DNA of 64,000 nucleotides from Euclidia mi (GCA_944739405.2 OX123199.2:6375898-6439897); one strand, 5' to 3'. Shown: positions 31,980-41,910, counted from the first letter of the stretch. Translations and numbers: made by a program. The notes: a model not told the origin generated them from the sequence alone.

Positions 31980-32543
31980 GCTTTTTTTTCAGAGTGTGAT
32001 CGACCGGGCATGGGACGGGCGGAGGAGGTGTGTGGAGGCTCTCCCCTAAAGGCGGGGCATACCACTAAAACCACCGCGGTGTACTTACGGGTCCCGTGTA
32101 GTGGCGGGGTCACGCGATTCGCGGATAGCATACTTTTCCGTGACCCCGCCCGGGATTGGCCCGCCATTGGTGTTGACGGGCCCTGTCTCATTATGATTTG
32201 GGAGGCGGCGCGGACACTACGCCACCTCCTTGCCTTTTGGCGGATGGGGAGCAGCCCCGGCGCTCGCCGTCCGCAGGCACTAAAACGGCCGCCGAGGATA
32301 GTGACGACTGCAACCTGACAACACCGCATCTCCTTTTCCTCTGCGGCCCCACCCATTTGGTTGCGCAAGATAAGGCGCGCGGCAACGCAACACCGACACG
32401 CCTCACCGCGACCGCACCCGACTGCGAGGGACAGACTGAACTGTACTGAACCCGCACCTTTGCACGCATCCTGTGCAGCCCTCCAACAAGCCCACGTGGA
32501 GCGTTCACTCCCGGGATCTCGCTTAGCTTCACCGTGGGTAGAC
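31980..32543 (-). mobile_element. GC-rich retro-insert with 13-bp target duplication
   Basis: A 564-bp segment, far GC-richer than its surroundings, between AAATTTTCACATG at 31967-31979 and at 32544-32556. On the minus strand it ends in an A8 run. This is the signature of target-primed reverse transcription of a (probably 5'-truncated) transcript, most likely a GC-rich LINE of the R1 type. It has two long overlapping minus-strand frames (190 and 120 codons) without recognisable domains; high GC alone can produce these. Confidence 0.8.
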
Positions 32544-32639
32544 AAATTTTCACATGCCTATTGAAGGTGATATATAATGTACCTTCTAAATAATATGTTA
32601 TAACTTTTGTACTACCTACACATGCGAATATTATTTATT

Positions 32640-32700
32640 TTGTTTTCGTGTAACCGTAATCAAAGTTTTCAGACCGCCCAAATGTCTCCAACTCTAAAAC
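32640..32700 (-). mobile_element. 5S-type SINE tail fragment
   Basis: TTTTCAGACCGCCC read with the preceding TTCGTGT matches the 3' part of the SINE at 52265-52590 in reverse. Confidence 0.45.
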
Positions 32701-32734
32701 TCCTAATTCTTAACCTAAAAAAAGAACCGGGGCC

Positions 32735-33065
32735 GTAAGTTTCGTAGTCCGCCCTTTATACTGTCCCACTGCGTGCCCAGCAGTGGGACAGTATAAAGGG
32801 CTGACCTTTGACCTTACCCTTCTCATAGTGAGAAGAGGCCCGTGCCTCTTCTCACTATGTGAAGGGTAAGGCCTTCACATGTCTTTCGAGAACATTTTGG
32901 AGAACTCTCAGACATGCAGGTTTCCTCACGATGTTTTCCTTCACCGATTAGCAAGTGATAATTAACAATGTAATACGCACTTAACTCTGAAAAGTCATTG
33001 ACGCGTGCCGTGAGACCCTCTGCGTAGCAGTCTATCGGTCTCTCCACTCAGCTATCGCTGCCGCA
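32735..33065 (-). mobile_element. SINE-F copy with two internal palindromes
   Basis: Minus-strand SINE-F by comparison with 10838-11162: GAAAACATCGTGAGGAAACC, box B region lost, head CAGCGATAGCTGAGTGGA at the right. Its tail has been folded twice: arms 32751-32772/32780-32801 (22 bp, perfect, 7-nt loop) and 32812-32839/32844-32871 (28 bp, one mismatch, 4-nt loop). Confidence 0.88.
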
Positions 33066-33071
33066 AGATTA

Positions 33072-33300
33072 TCTATATATTAAAAGAATTTGTGTTTTAT
33101 AATACGAGTCGGCCAGCCCGTTCTACGCAACCGATCCGCATGATTTTTTTTTAAATGAAAGTTCTCGCTGCGTAGATTTGTCATCAAGCATTAGAAATTA
33201 CCTAACTTGCACATTCATCAAGTTATATGCAAAAACAGTTTTCTCCCATACATTTTTTACGTTTTCGTAGCCGTAGTTAATGACTTTCTGCTTCTATATA
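33072..33300 (+). mobile_element. Possible Helitron 5' end
   Basis: TCTATATATTAAAAGAATTT follows an A at 33071, a Helitron-type 5' start on the plus strand. It could be the start of the OTU-bearing element ending at 37950; that link is inferred only. Confidence 0.4.
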
Positions 33301-33829
33301 TCTGGTTCTCATTGAGGTAGGCGTTTCGTTATAGGCCTAAAACACGCGCTGAAAAGAGCTCTTTCATTTGATGGTATGCTCATTTAAATTGGGTAAGTTT
33401 GAAGGAAGATAGGTGTGGACATTGAACTTATTTTTCAATATTTTCCTATAAATTTCTTAAGATTCCATTGCGTTCTCTCTACATGGACGGTTCTAAATTC
33501 AAAAATATTTTTATGGCATCTAATAAGTTCCTTGCGGTAACTGCCAGGAAAAAACGTTATGCCTCCTTAAGGTGACCTTGCCTTACTTTCATACGGGTGT
33601 GAGTGTGGTGGTGTGTAAAATTATATCCGATGTTGGTCAAATTATCACTATACTGAATTATCGCTGATGGCAGGTAAAATTCCCCGAATGTTACCAGTTA
33701 ACCCTTAATGTTGGGTGAACTGATTTTTCGTGTTTTTAAATTACGGACTTACTTCGGGCATCTTAATTATTTTTAGGTGGAACATATTACAGCGGTTATA
33801 GTACTATTGTCATATAATTATATTATTAC
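33301..33829. other. Unassigned DNA, possibly Helitron interior
   Basis: No domain recognised. Motifs such as GAAAAGAGCTCTTTCATTTG look repeat-like. Confidence 0.3.
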
Positions 33830-34105
33830 AAGTGGTAGTTCTGGTAGAAATTGTAGTTTTGGAAGAATAGTAGTTTTGAGAGCACCGGCGGTTTAGGTAG
33901 TAATGGTAGTTCAAAAAAATGGTAGATATGATAGTGTTAGTCGAATAGTAGTATGGATAGGAATAGTATTTTCGGTAGGAAAAGTAGTTTTGGTAGAAAT
34001 TGTATTTTTGGCATATATTGTAGTTTTGGGAGCAATGTTACTTACGATTGCTACCAAAGCTACCATTCCTACCAAAACTACAATATCGACCAAAACTATA
34101 AACGT
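33830..34105. repeat. Degenerate (GTAGTTTTGGTAGAAATT) repeats with inverted end
   Basis: Strand-skewed repetition of GTAGTTTTGG and GGTAGAAATTGTA for about 210 bp, followed by the complement (ACCAAAGCTACC, ACCAAAACTACAA) to 34105, so the right end can fold back on the left. Open frames on both strands are by-products of the repeat. Confidence 0.75.
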
Positions 34106-34419
34106 CTTTATTACATTTCTAAATTATGATGGATTAATCACACCCATACACAAAACAAAATAAATCGTGCTTCTCACAGACATATTTAGCTGGATAACAG
34201 AAATAAAACCTATTTTCTTACTTATAAAAAAAGTCGTTTTTCTATATTTTTAATTTTGACAGATAAAGAAAAAAGTGAAGTTAGCGTAACCCGCGTTTTC
34301 ACCAAGGTATAATACATGTATTTAACAAGTTTTTGACAATGTTTTCTTTTCTCATATACATGTATAAAACATGGTGTAACAGTTGCAGCACCTTACAAAA
34401 TGTAAATTGTGTATTATGC

Positions 34420-34652
34420 AAAACCTGGCGATGAAAAAGAGTGACCGTGAGTTTTATTGCCCGTTCTTTCTCATGGTTCTACCTATTGCTTTGCGAACGT
34501 GGCAGTAAATGTAAATGTAGAAGCATACAGTAATGATGTTTTAAATTTGAGTATAAGTAATTATTTTATAAATTTATTATTTTGACGTTCATAAGCGTCA
34601 CATTGTGACCCAAATGAATAAAGGATTTTGAATTTGAATTTGAATTTGTTGT
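34420..34652 (+). mobile_element. 5'-truncated LINE 3' end
   Basis: Ends TGAATAAAGGATTTTGAATT with a short (TTTGAA)n run, preceded by TTTTGACGTTCATAAGCG. This resembles Jockey-group LINE 3' UTRs. No coding part. Confidence 0.7.
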
Positions 34653-34654
34653 AT

Positions 34655-34805
34655 ACAAAACTATACACATGTATAAAACTTGTTGTACCTTATACAAAAC
34701 TTGTATGCAACTTGTTGTAGACATGTATAGAAAACTTGTATGTAACTTGTTGTAGACATGTATATAAAACTTGTATTAAACTTGTTGGTTGAAAACTTGT
34801 AGTTG
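34655..34805. repeat. Left subterminal repeats of the outer transposon
   Basis: Six or so copies of a motif close to TATAAAACTTGTTGTAGACATG. The mirror motifs near the right end (36720-36985) read TGTATAAAACATGT. Confidence 0.75.
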
Positions 34806-34974
34806 TCTGCATGTTTATGATCTCATGTTTTTGTCGTAGCTAAACTTGTAGAATTCGAGACAAATTCAAGCAGTAGTTTTATTTTAAAAGAAAGAACCTG
34901 ACTTCGTTTTTAATTTATTTACTTCCCTATTAAACTGGTTCTTGAGGTTTGTTATATTTTATCAACATCTTTAA

Positions 34975-35971
34975 CCCTAGAAGCCCGATCTAGGTAATTT
35001 TTACCTATACGAAAACTAATAATTGCTTTCTCTTTCGCACACTTCTTTCTATCGCCGTGATTGATCGAAACAACTTAGTACAGCCCGCGAGCCAACAGGA
35101 GACCGCCGTATTGCCTTAGTAAGTACCTCCATATTGTAGATATCGTAATGTTGTAGGTCAATTTGGCCTATGTTTAGGCTTTGTGTAACTTTTACACTGG
35201 TTTTGAGTTGTTGGAGATAGTTATTTTAGGAGGATTTAACGTTATGTTTTAGTTTGTTTTTAAAAAATAAATATTGTTTGCTTATATTATACACTGCCAT
35301 AACAAGCTATCTAACAAAGAAAAACCGCTAAGTCGCAAAAACTTTATGAAAAAATTGAGCACTGATTTGACTCGGCCATGGAGGCAACAGCGTCTGGAAG
35401 CCCCTACATTGAAGCGTTCAGTACGTGACAATATCACGAATATCCTTCAAAAGGAGCCGCAGCCATTGCCAGAGAATACCACAGAAGAACCAGAGCCAAA
35501 AAAGCGTCGCTATTGTGGTTATTGTTCTTATAATAAACAGCGAAAGACAAATTCGCAGTGTACAAAATGCAAAAGAGCAATTTGTCATGAGCACAATATT
35601 GACATGTGTCAAAATTGTTTATAATGTGATAATTATTGTACGAAACTTGTTGATTGTTTTGAAACATTTATTAATTAGTTAAAAAGAGAAGATTTTATGT
35701 TGATTTTTCTTTATATTTTTAGTTTATAAGAAGAAAACCGGAAGGGTCTCATTTTGTGCCAATTTTTTATATGTTTATGTATTTTTGTATTTTCAAAGAT
35801 ATAATAAACAGATATTAATATAATTATGCGTTTTTTAATTTCATCAATAACCAATAAAAATAAATAATAGCGAAAACTAGTCAATTTAACATCATAAACT
35901 ATAATATATAACTATAAATTTGACCTATGATTGGGCTTTTTAGATAGCAAAATATGATTGGGCTTCTAGGG
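34975..35971 (+). mobile_element. Internally deleted piggyBac
   Basis: Begins CCCTAGAAGCCCGATC after TTAA (34971-34974) and ends GATTGGGCTTCTAGGG before TTAA (35972-35975). The TTAA target and CCCTAG ends are diagnostic for piggyBac. At 997 bp it retains only the end of the transposase (35274-35624). A subterminal copy of the ATGATTGGGCTT motif lies about 25 bp inside the right end. Confidence 0.95.
35274..35624 (+). pseudogene. piggyBac transposase C-terminus
   Basis: The last about 110 codons of the transposase are open: CHNKLS, KNFMKKLSTDLTR, LEAPTLKRSVRDNI, then the cysteine-rich domain CGYCSYNKQRKTNSQCTKCK and CHEHNIDMCQNCL ending in a true stop. This domain binds the subterminal DNA. 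The DDD catalytic core is deleted. The piece is very close in layout to the piggyBac of Trichoplusia ni. The first ATG is by chance; translation would need an upstream fusion. Confidence 0.93.
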
Positions 35972-35975
35972 TTAA

Positions 35976-36235
35976 CACTGCCTCCGTGGTCCAGTCGATA
36001 GCGTATGTGACTGCTAAATAGAGGCCCCGGGTTCGATTCCCGGGTCGGGCAAAAGTATTACCTACTGGGTTTTTCCGAATTCTCAGTGGCAGCATGGAGT
36101 CTGCTGGTAACGGTACGGCAATAGGCTCGCCCCCCCCTTAATACGTGGCGACCTTAAAATTCATGGCGAAATGTGGGTGTAATAAGTATTACACCCTCTG
36201 CCTACCCCTTCAGGGATACAGGCGTGAGTCTATAA
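35976..36235 (+). mobile_element. SINE-B, full length
   Basis: Starts CACTGCCTCCGTGGTCCAG immediately after the piggyBac TTAA, box B GGGTTCGATTCCCGG, tail CCTTCAGGGATACAGGCG. Confidence 0.9.
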
Positions 36236-36439
36236 ATAAAAAATAAAAAACATTAATGTACATTTGCGAAGCAATTGCTGCCAATGCGTCTTTTTTTTTC
36301 TGACGATCTTTATATATTTTATTTTTCACATTCCTCAGACATTCTTGTACATGCAAAAGCTCAATGAGTTCTAAAGTTTGTTTTTTTTACCACTCCATTC
36401 TTCTTCTTATTTCGTTTTCACGAAAGCGCGGTTCGTCCG
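36236..36439. other. Core of the outer transposon
   Basis: Unassigned sequence between two SINEs; it belongs to the outer element by position. Confidence 0.4.
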
Positions 36440-36690
36440 GTATGTTGAAAACTATTTTTTTTATTTTTTTTTTAAATACAACTCCCTCATTAGGACTAAA
36501 TCTTGTGTCGCGGGGGACTTTACAAACATACGACATACGGGCACTATTTATAGATCACACAAAGTTTTGTCTCGTGTGGGAATCGAACCCACAACGCTCA
36601 GCGCAATGTCAAGCGATGAGGCGGCCGCTTAAACCACTATACGTATATCTGTATAATCTATGCACTATACGCCAACCGTGCAGTAAAAAA
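36440..36690 (-). mobile_element. SINE-A, with a small internal duplication
   Basis: Reverse of the 7632 copy: GGGACTTTACAAACATACGA, GGAATCGAACCCAC, GGCGGCCGCTTAAACCAC, AACCGTGCAG. About 28 bp are inserted between the two CACTATACG blocks, a local duplication. Confidence 0.88.
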
Positions 36691-37013
36691 AAAACTTTAT
36701 CCAACAAGCATGGATAAAGTTTAAAACTTGTCTAATACTTGTATAATACAGAAATTACAATAAAATAAAAAATACTTGTCCAAAACACGACTGTATTTTG
36801 TAGGTGAGAACGCTATCAATGTATAAGACATGTTTTAAACTGTAACAGACTTCAGTGTACACACAAATGTGTTTTATACTTGTTGGCTACACAGTGTGAA
36901 CGAAAGAATGTTTGAGACATGTTCAATACATGTATAAAACAAATAATTATGTTGTCGACAAGTTTTGTATAAAACATGTATTGGACATGTTTCTTGGTGA
37001 AAACGAGGGGTAA

Positions 37014-37227
37014 GTTAGTTACTTAAGTTTCTGATTTAATAGCGTATTTTTTGTGAGTAGTTTTGTTTTCAATTATAATGATGGTTCTTGGAAGGAAATT
37101 GAAAAATGCTTAGAGAAAGTTTGAACAAAGAATCTTGGTCAATGACGGCCCTTTTGGAGATTTGTTACCGGATGGTCCTCCTACTGCTAAAAAAATACGG
37201 GTGGTAACGGGTTTTGATTTGATTAAT
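37014..37227. other. Sequence upstream of the OTU relic
   Basis: Plus-strand frames look coding-like (for example GPFGDLLPDGPPTAKKI around 37145-37200) but I recognise no domain. Confidence 0.35.
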
Positions 37228-37720
37228 TCTACCATCAACAATTTTATTTTCAAGTGATTTCCATTCTTGGTGACGGTAATTGCGTATTCCGCGTTATTTC
37301 TTATTGTTTATATGGAAGTGAGAATAAACATTATGAAATTCGTTTGGCCACTGTTGATAACATAGTCAATAAGTGGGATGTATATATAGTAACTTCATTG
37401 TTGGGGACGAAGCATATGGCCAGACCATTACAAATGCAACAGATTACAAACGTGTGATGGGTGCCAATGGACAGTACGCAGGGCATGCTGAACTTCAAAG
37501 TGTAAGTGAGCTATTTCCCCAGTGTCAATTCGGAGTTCACCTGGAAAACAGTAATACGATTACTGACTATGGTACTGGCGAAATTGTTCATAACTTTCTA
37601 TTTTCTAGGCACCTGGACGAAGGACATTACAGTGTCCTAATGGAAAGAATGGTAGGGCAGCACAGTCATATTGAAGAACTTTCTTTCGTCAATGTTCAGT
37701 TATACATACTTATTATTTAA
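37228..37720 (+). pseudogene. OTU-type cysteine protease relic
   Basis: Frame 1 has ISILGDGNCVFRVISYCLYG, the catalytic Asp-Gly-Asn-Cys block of OTU proteases, and HYEIR. A frameshift near 37385-37400 leads to GDEAYGQTITNATDYKRVM, GHAELQSVSELFPQCQFGVH and finally DEGHYSVL, with the catalytic-type His. No ATG at the start of the domain. OTU domains occur in host deubiquitinases and in some Helitrons; the latter fits, since a Helitron-like CTAG+T end lies 227 bp downstream on the same strand. Confidence 0.82.
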
Positions 37721-37950
37721 ATCCCTATTGCGCGGCAAACCATTCAGTAATGCCAAGGTGGAAATTTCACGATACCTAAGGTGCAACGCAAACCCAATGT
37801 TGTGAGAAAATAAGTTTTTGTGATATATATTTTTGGTTAGAATATCATCTTTTTACTTATTAGATAAGGCTACAATGTACTCATCATACCTATATGTAAG
37901 AGCTTTTTTATAATATTAAAATATGCTGTGGAGCAGCACGGGTCCTCTAG
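37721..37950 (+). mobile_element. Helitron-like 3' end after the OTU relic
   Basis: Ends GCAGCACGGGTCCTCTAG followed by T at 37951. Confidence 0.65.
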
Positions 37951-38345
37951 TTAAACTATTATTTATTTTTGCATTGTTAATACTTTATTTTTATATTCTT
38001 TGTAAATTTTGAAAATTATTGTTTTTTCAGTGGCCCCTGCTCCAATTGCACGAAGTTACATTTCAATCCAACGTTTTAAGATGGGGGCAAATTATGTTCA
38101 AAGATTCCATTACATATTCTTCAGTTTTAAATAGAATGCCAAGCTAATAAAAGCGAGTTAAAAGGGAATAGTCTTCGGAAGTTTATTGACAACTTTAATA
38201 TTGTATGTGAGACGATGCTTGGCTCCTGGGTTTGATCGTATACCCCCAAAAAGTATTGAAATAGTACCAATATTTTATTTAAAATTGTAGGCTTGAAATA
38301 TAAGAAAAGTTCTTTAATATCGTTTATGTATTTAAAACGTCTAGG
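37951..38345. other. Unassigned AT-rich DNA
   Basis: No feature recognised. Confidence 0.3.
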
Positions 38346-38407
38346 GAAAGTTAACGCACACGCAAAAAGTCGAACAGAAAGTTAACGCACACGCAAAAAG
38401 TCGAACA
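38346..38407 (+). repeat. Perfect 2 x 31-bp tandem repeat
   Basis: GAAAGTTAACGCACACGC plus AAAAAGTCGAACA repeated twice without a difference. Confidence 0.95.
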
Positions 38408-39205
38408 ATAATAAAATAGAGACGTTTGATAATATTCAATTTTATTTACTTCTAATTATCTCAATACCATCTTAAAATCACGTCGATTGCAGTATTTTCT
38501 CGCTACAGAAGAAGAAACAAACGCAATTGACAAAATAAAAAGCTGTTGAAAATATAAACCATCGCAACAAGATGTACTTATATAATTCAAATATCATGCG
38601 TTTACACATATTATTATTTCTTTCACGTCTGACAATCAAACCCACATCCGCACATTGGCATTGATGAGCTATCCATAAATACCACCGCGCCCTCTTTTAA
38701 TGTACATTTTATTCTACTAACGCGGAAAGCCCTAGCGACCAAAGTATAGGTGTTGCTGCAAAGTAATAACAAATTTAACGCTAAGCGATTAAGAGCAATT
38801 TGGCTCGCGTGTGACATTTATCTAGGTAGTAACAGTTATATAGGCTACAATAACAGTGGCTTTCATTAAGATCAAAACTCCTTTTGCAGTTCTATTATAT
38901 TATTATCTTCTCTGTGATTAGACGATCTTTATCGTGCGTACTGTTGGATTCGTTTTCAGCAAGCAATTCTAAATTATAGCTATGAATATGCTGCTATTCA
39001 TTATGTTGCACAATCTTATAGGTTGTATGTTAGGTAAAAGGAAAAAATCTTGCACCACACTGCTCTTTACACACAGCCAATCAGCGTACTCAAAGAACAC
39101 CCAGATTCAAGACTAGAATATATGTATTAAGCAAATTGTTGTCCCAAGACACTGTGCTAAACGGTAAAGTAGCAAAATAAACCACTAAGACATGTAAATC
39201 TTATA
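38408..39205. other. Unassigned DNA
   Basis: The minus-strand frame 38623-38817 (64 codons, ending FMDSSSMPMCGCGFDCQT) lies in a less AT-rich patch and does not overlap a known repeat. I do not recognise it; it could be an exon or an element remnant. Confidence 0.3.
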
Positions 39206-39215
39206 ATACTCTGTT

Positions 39216-39624
39216 GATAAATAGCCGTGTAGTTGACGGCATAGAATACAAGTGTCACCACCCCCTATCTTCCCGTGGGTGTCGTAAGAGGCGACTAAGG
39301 GATAACACGATGCAAATACCATCTTTGCGTAGAGACGGAAAACTCGACATCAAACCCTATACGACTGCCTCGTTGGTCTCGCGGCATAAATGTGCGCGTG
39401 GGATCGGGAGGTCCCGGGTTCGATTCCTGGGTCGGGCAGTGTTATTGGGTTTTTCTGTCACGAAATTCTCAGTAGCAGCACGGAGTCTGGAAATGTGCCC
39501 GGTACGGCAATAGGCTCGCCCCTTATTACGTGGGACTAAAGTACATCTGGCGAAAAGTGGGTGTAGAAATACACCTCTGCCTACCCCTTCGGGGATAAAA
39601 GGCGTGACGATATGTATGTATGTG
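39216..39624 (+). mobile_element. SINE-D chimera, full length
   Basis: Two parts: a 5' unit (CCGTGGGTGTCGTAAGAGG, AGAGACGGAAAACTCGAC) also seen in SINE-I, then a tRNA-like head GACTGCCTCGTTGGTCTCG with box B GGGTTCGATTCC, then the SINE-B/C body and tail. Target duplication TACTCTGTT at 39207-39215 and 39625-39633. Confidence 0.92.
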
Positions 39625-39699
39625 TACTCTGTTCAATCCGAGTATCGTGTCTTAAATGTCACACAATTCATGCAAATAGTAATGCAATAATAACTCATT

Positions 39700-39875
39700 A
39701 ACTGACACTGATCCTGGCCATTAAACATCGCTGTACGTTTGGTATGCGAATGCAATGTCAGGCGGTAGTGTCACTGCGTGGAAAATGCAAATATTCTGAC
39801 AAATCTAATTTGACTACTAGAAGCGTCAGGCTCCAAAGTGACATTCTTGAATGCAACCGGGATAACGCTAAGGCC
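39700..39875 (+). mobile_element. SINE-G tail fragment
   Basis: GTGTCACTGCGTGGAAAATG ... GCAACCGGGATAACGCTAAG. Confidence 0.65.
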
Positions 39876-40518
39876 GTTATGAAAATACGAGATAAAACAA
39901 TGGTGCAATTATATAAATAAAAATATTTAAGGCAAAGCATTTTTCTTTTTTTAATTTATTTACCGTTTTTACAATGAAATAATACAGAGACATATATTAG
40001 AATAGCATCTAAAAACCATCAAGGTTTAGAATGCTACTTTGAGTCTATCTATACTTATACCTACAATCAAGCTAAAACGAATAAACGACAACAAAATAGT
40101 AGGTATACCATTACAACGTATTATACCAAACTACCAAACACACACAATTATTAGTGAGGTAGATACACTTATGTTTCAACGTACAAACATACTTATTAGA
40201 TTGACAATTATTTTTTGATCTTTCTATCTTTGGCTTTGTCGCTTATTAGCGACCCCATCGCCAAAGTTGGCTGAAGCTTCAAACCCACAACCCTATCGTT
40301 GTATTTAAACCGGAAAACCCAGTTTAAATAAGAACGATGGAACCATTATTTTCCGAAAAGTCATTTAGATAAGATAAGATTATTTAATTAACGAGATTAA
40401 ATCTCATCTAATTAAAATTCAAATTCTTAGTACATTGTGCAAATTCAGAAATGCAGAGCATGTGCATTTCTAAATTTGGCTTTGTATCTTAAGCATATGT
40501 TGATGTCATATGGTCATA
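39876..40518. other. Unassigned AT-rich DNA
   Basis: No gene or repeat recognised; a weak palindromic ATTTAATTAACGAGATTAAAT lies near 40382. Confidence 0.35.
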
Positions 40519-40715
40519 CTAGAGGATTCCCGCAGCTAAGCCCCCGCATTTTTCTTTATTTTACCCTATTTCGCCCAATCCCGTGGGCATACCGGGAATT
40601 CTTTTTAGAGCATCCGTACGGCTCCTTAAGAAAATGCATGCCAAATTTCAGCTTCTGTTTTGGCTGTGGCTTGTTTGTCAGTCAGTCAGTAACGCAAAAA
40701 TTAAAAATATACGCA
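40519..40715 (-). mobile_element. Short Helitron-like element, degraded
   Basis: Diverged minus-strand member of the 25070 family: 3' CTAG at 40519, GCTGAAATTTGGCATGCAT inside, CAGTAACGCA at the other end. The 5' TC is not preserved. Confidence 0.7.
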
Positions 40716-40981
40716 TAGTGTACTATAAAAAAAATCTGTCCATCTTATCATAGGTCTACCTACACTTTCTTAATCAATAAAGGTCATTATTTATTACAGT
40801 TTGACATTTTTGCTTCAATGAATTTCAGAGATTCAACTTTGCATAGATAACGCCATGAATAAACTTTTCACTAAGTGCCACGTTTTATAATATGGTCGAA
40901 TTATTAATTTGATTTGGGACTGGTGTCACTTGTGATATTGGCAAGAAATTTAGTTCTATATTTTATTTACCAATTATAGGG
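40716..40981. other. Unassigned AT-rich DNA
   Basis: No feature recognised. Confidence 0.3.
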
Positions 40982-40995
40982 ATATAAAATGATTA

Positions 40996-41396
40996 CACAT
41001 ACATACATATCGTCACGTCTTTTATCCCCAAAGGGGTAGGCAGAGGTGTATTTCTACACCCACTTTTCGCCAGATATACTTTAGTCCCACGTAATAAGGG
41101 GCGAACCTATTGCCGTACCGGGCACATTTCCAGACTCCGTGCTGCTACTGAGAATTTCGTGACAGAGAAACCCAATAACACTGCCCGACCCAGGAATCGA
41201 ACCCGGGACCTCCCGATCCCACGCGCACATTTATGCTGCGAGACCAACGAGGCAGTCGTTTATGGTTTGATGTCGAGTTTTCCGTCTCTACGCAAAGATG
41301 GTATTTGCATCGTGTTATCCCTTAGTCGCCTCTTACGACACCCACGGGAAGATAGGGGGTGGTGACACTTGTATTCTATGCCGTCAACCACACAGC
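40996..41396 (-). mobile_element. SINE-D chimera, full length
   Basis: Minus-strand copy of the 39216 element. Target duplication ATATAAAATGATTA at 40982-40995 and 41397-41410 (14 bp, exact). Confidence 0.95.
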
Positions 41397-41516
41397 ATAT
41401 AAAATGATTATAGATACATATTTGAACTTTCGCGTATTTACATATGTTTACATAAGAATATATATGGCTATTTATCATGTTATATTTCAAAGTGTAAATT
41501 AGATCTCATAGTCTCA

Positions 41517-41580
41517 GAAAAAAGACCTGTGCTAAACAGTGGTACAGAGTATAAACAAGGCTCATGATGATGATGATGAA
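41517..41580 (+). mobile_element. SINE-F tail fragment
   Basis: GACCTGTGCTAAACAGTGG then (GATGAT)n. Confidence 0.6.
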
Positions 41581-41744
41581 AGGTGAAAGACCATAGTAAT
41601 TACTTGCAGGTAAGATTGAAATACGCGTGAGATAAAACTGTTAGAATGTTATCATCAGTCCACCGTACCTACTGCTGGAAGAACAAACCCATTGGCTTTT
41701 CAGAGAAGCTCAATTTTCTATATAATATATATTAATATTTTTAT

Positions 41745-41850
41745 TTATTTATAGACTCACGCCTGTCTTCCCGAACGGGTATGCAGGGGTGTAATATTAC
41801 ACCCACATTTCGCCAAGAATTATTTTGTCCCACGTAATAGAGGTACGTAT
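41745..41850 (-). mobile_element. SINE-B tail fragment
   Basis: Reverse of GGGTGTAATATTACACC ... AGGCGTGAGTCTATA. Confidence 0.75.
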
Positions 41851-41910
41851 GTATGTGTATTAGAAAAGCCATTGATGCATGTATGTGTATTAGAAAAGCC
41901 ATTGATTCAG
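41849..41910 (+). repeat. Two-copy 30-bp tandem repeat
   Basis: GTATGTGTATTAGAAAAGCC plus ATTGAT repeated twice at the truncated end of a SINE-B. Confidence 0.85.

Larger units (their letters stand above)
34290..37010. mobile_element. Outer TIR transposon with four nested insertions
   Basis: Left end CCCGCGTTTTCACCAAGG and right end, reversed, CCCCTCGTTTTCACCAAG form terminal inverted repeats. TAA flanks both (34287-34289, 37011-37013); AAGTTAG also occurs at 34278-34284 and 37012-37018 as an alternative 7-bp duplication. Subterminal repeats of CTTGTATAAAACATGT type lie at both ends. Without the nested LINE tail, piggyBac, SINE-B and SINE-A, roughly 1 kb of core remains, non-coding. Harbinger-like by the TAA option. 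Confidence 0.72.

Noticed and set aside
31973..32545. 190-codon minus-strand frame as a gene
   Set aside because: Overlapping long frames are expected in GC-rich DNA; no domain seen, and it spans the target duplication and poly(A) of a retro-insert.
33903..34163. 86-codon hydrophobic open frame
   Set aside because: Translation of a simple repeat with frames on both strands.
36364..36717. 117- and 84-codon overlapping frames
   Set aside because: Both cross a reversed SINE-A and low-complexity T runs.
38623..38817. 64-codon minus-strand frame as a host exon
   Set aside because: No family recognised and no clear splice sites; kept only as a remark.
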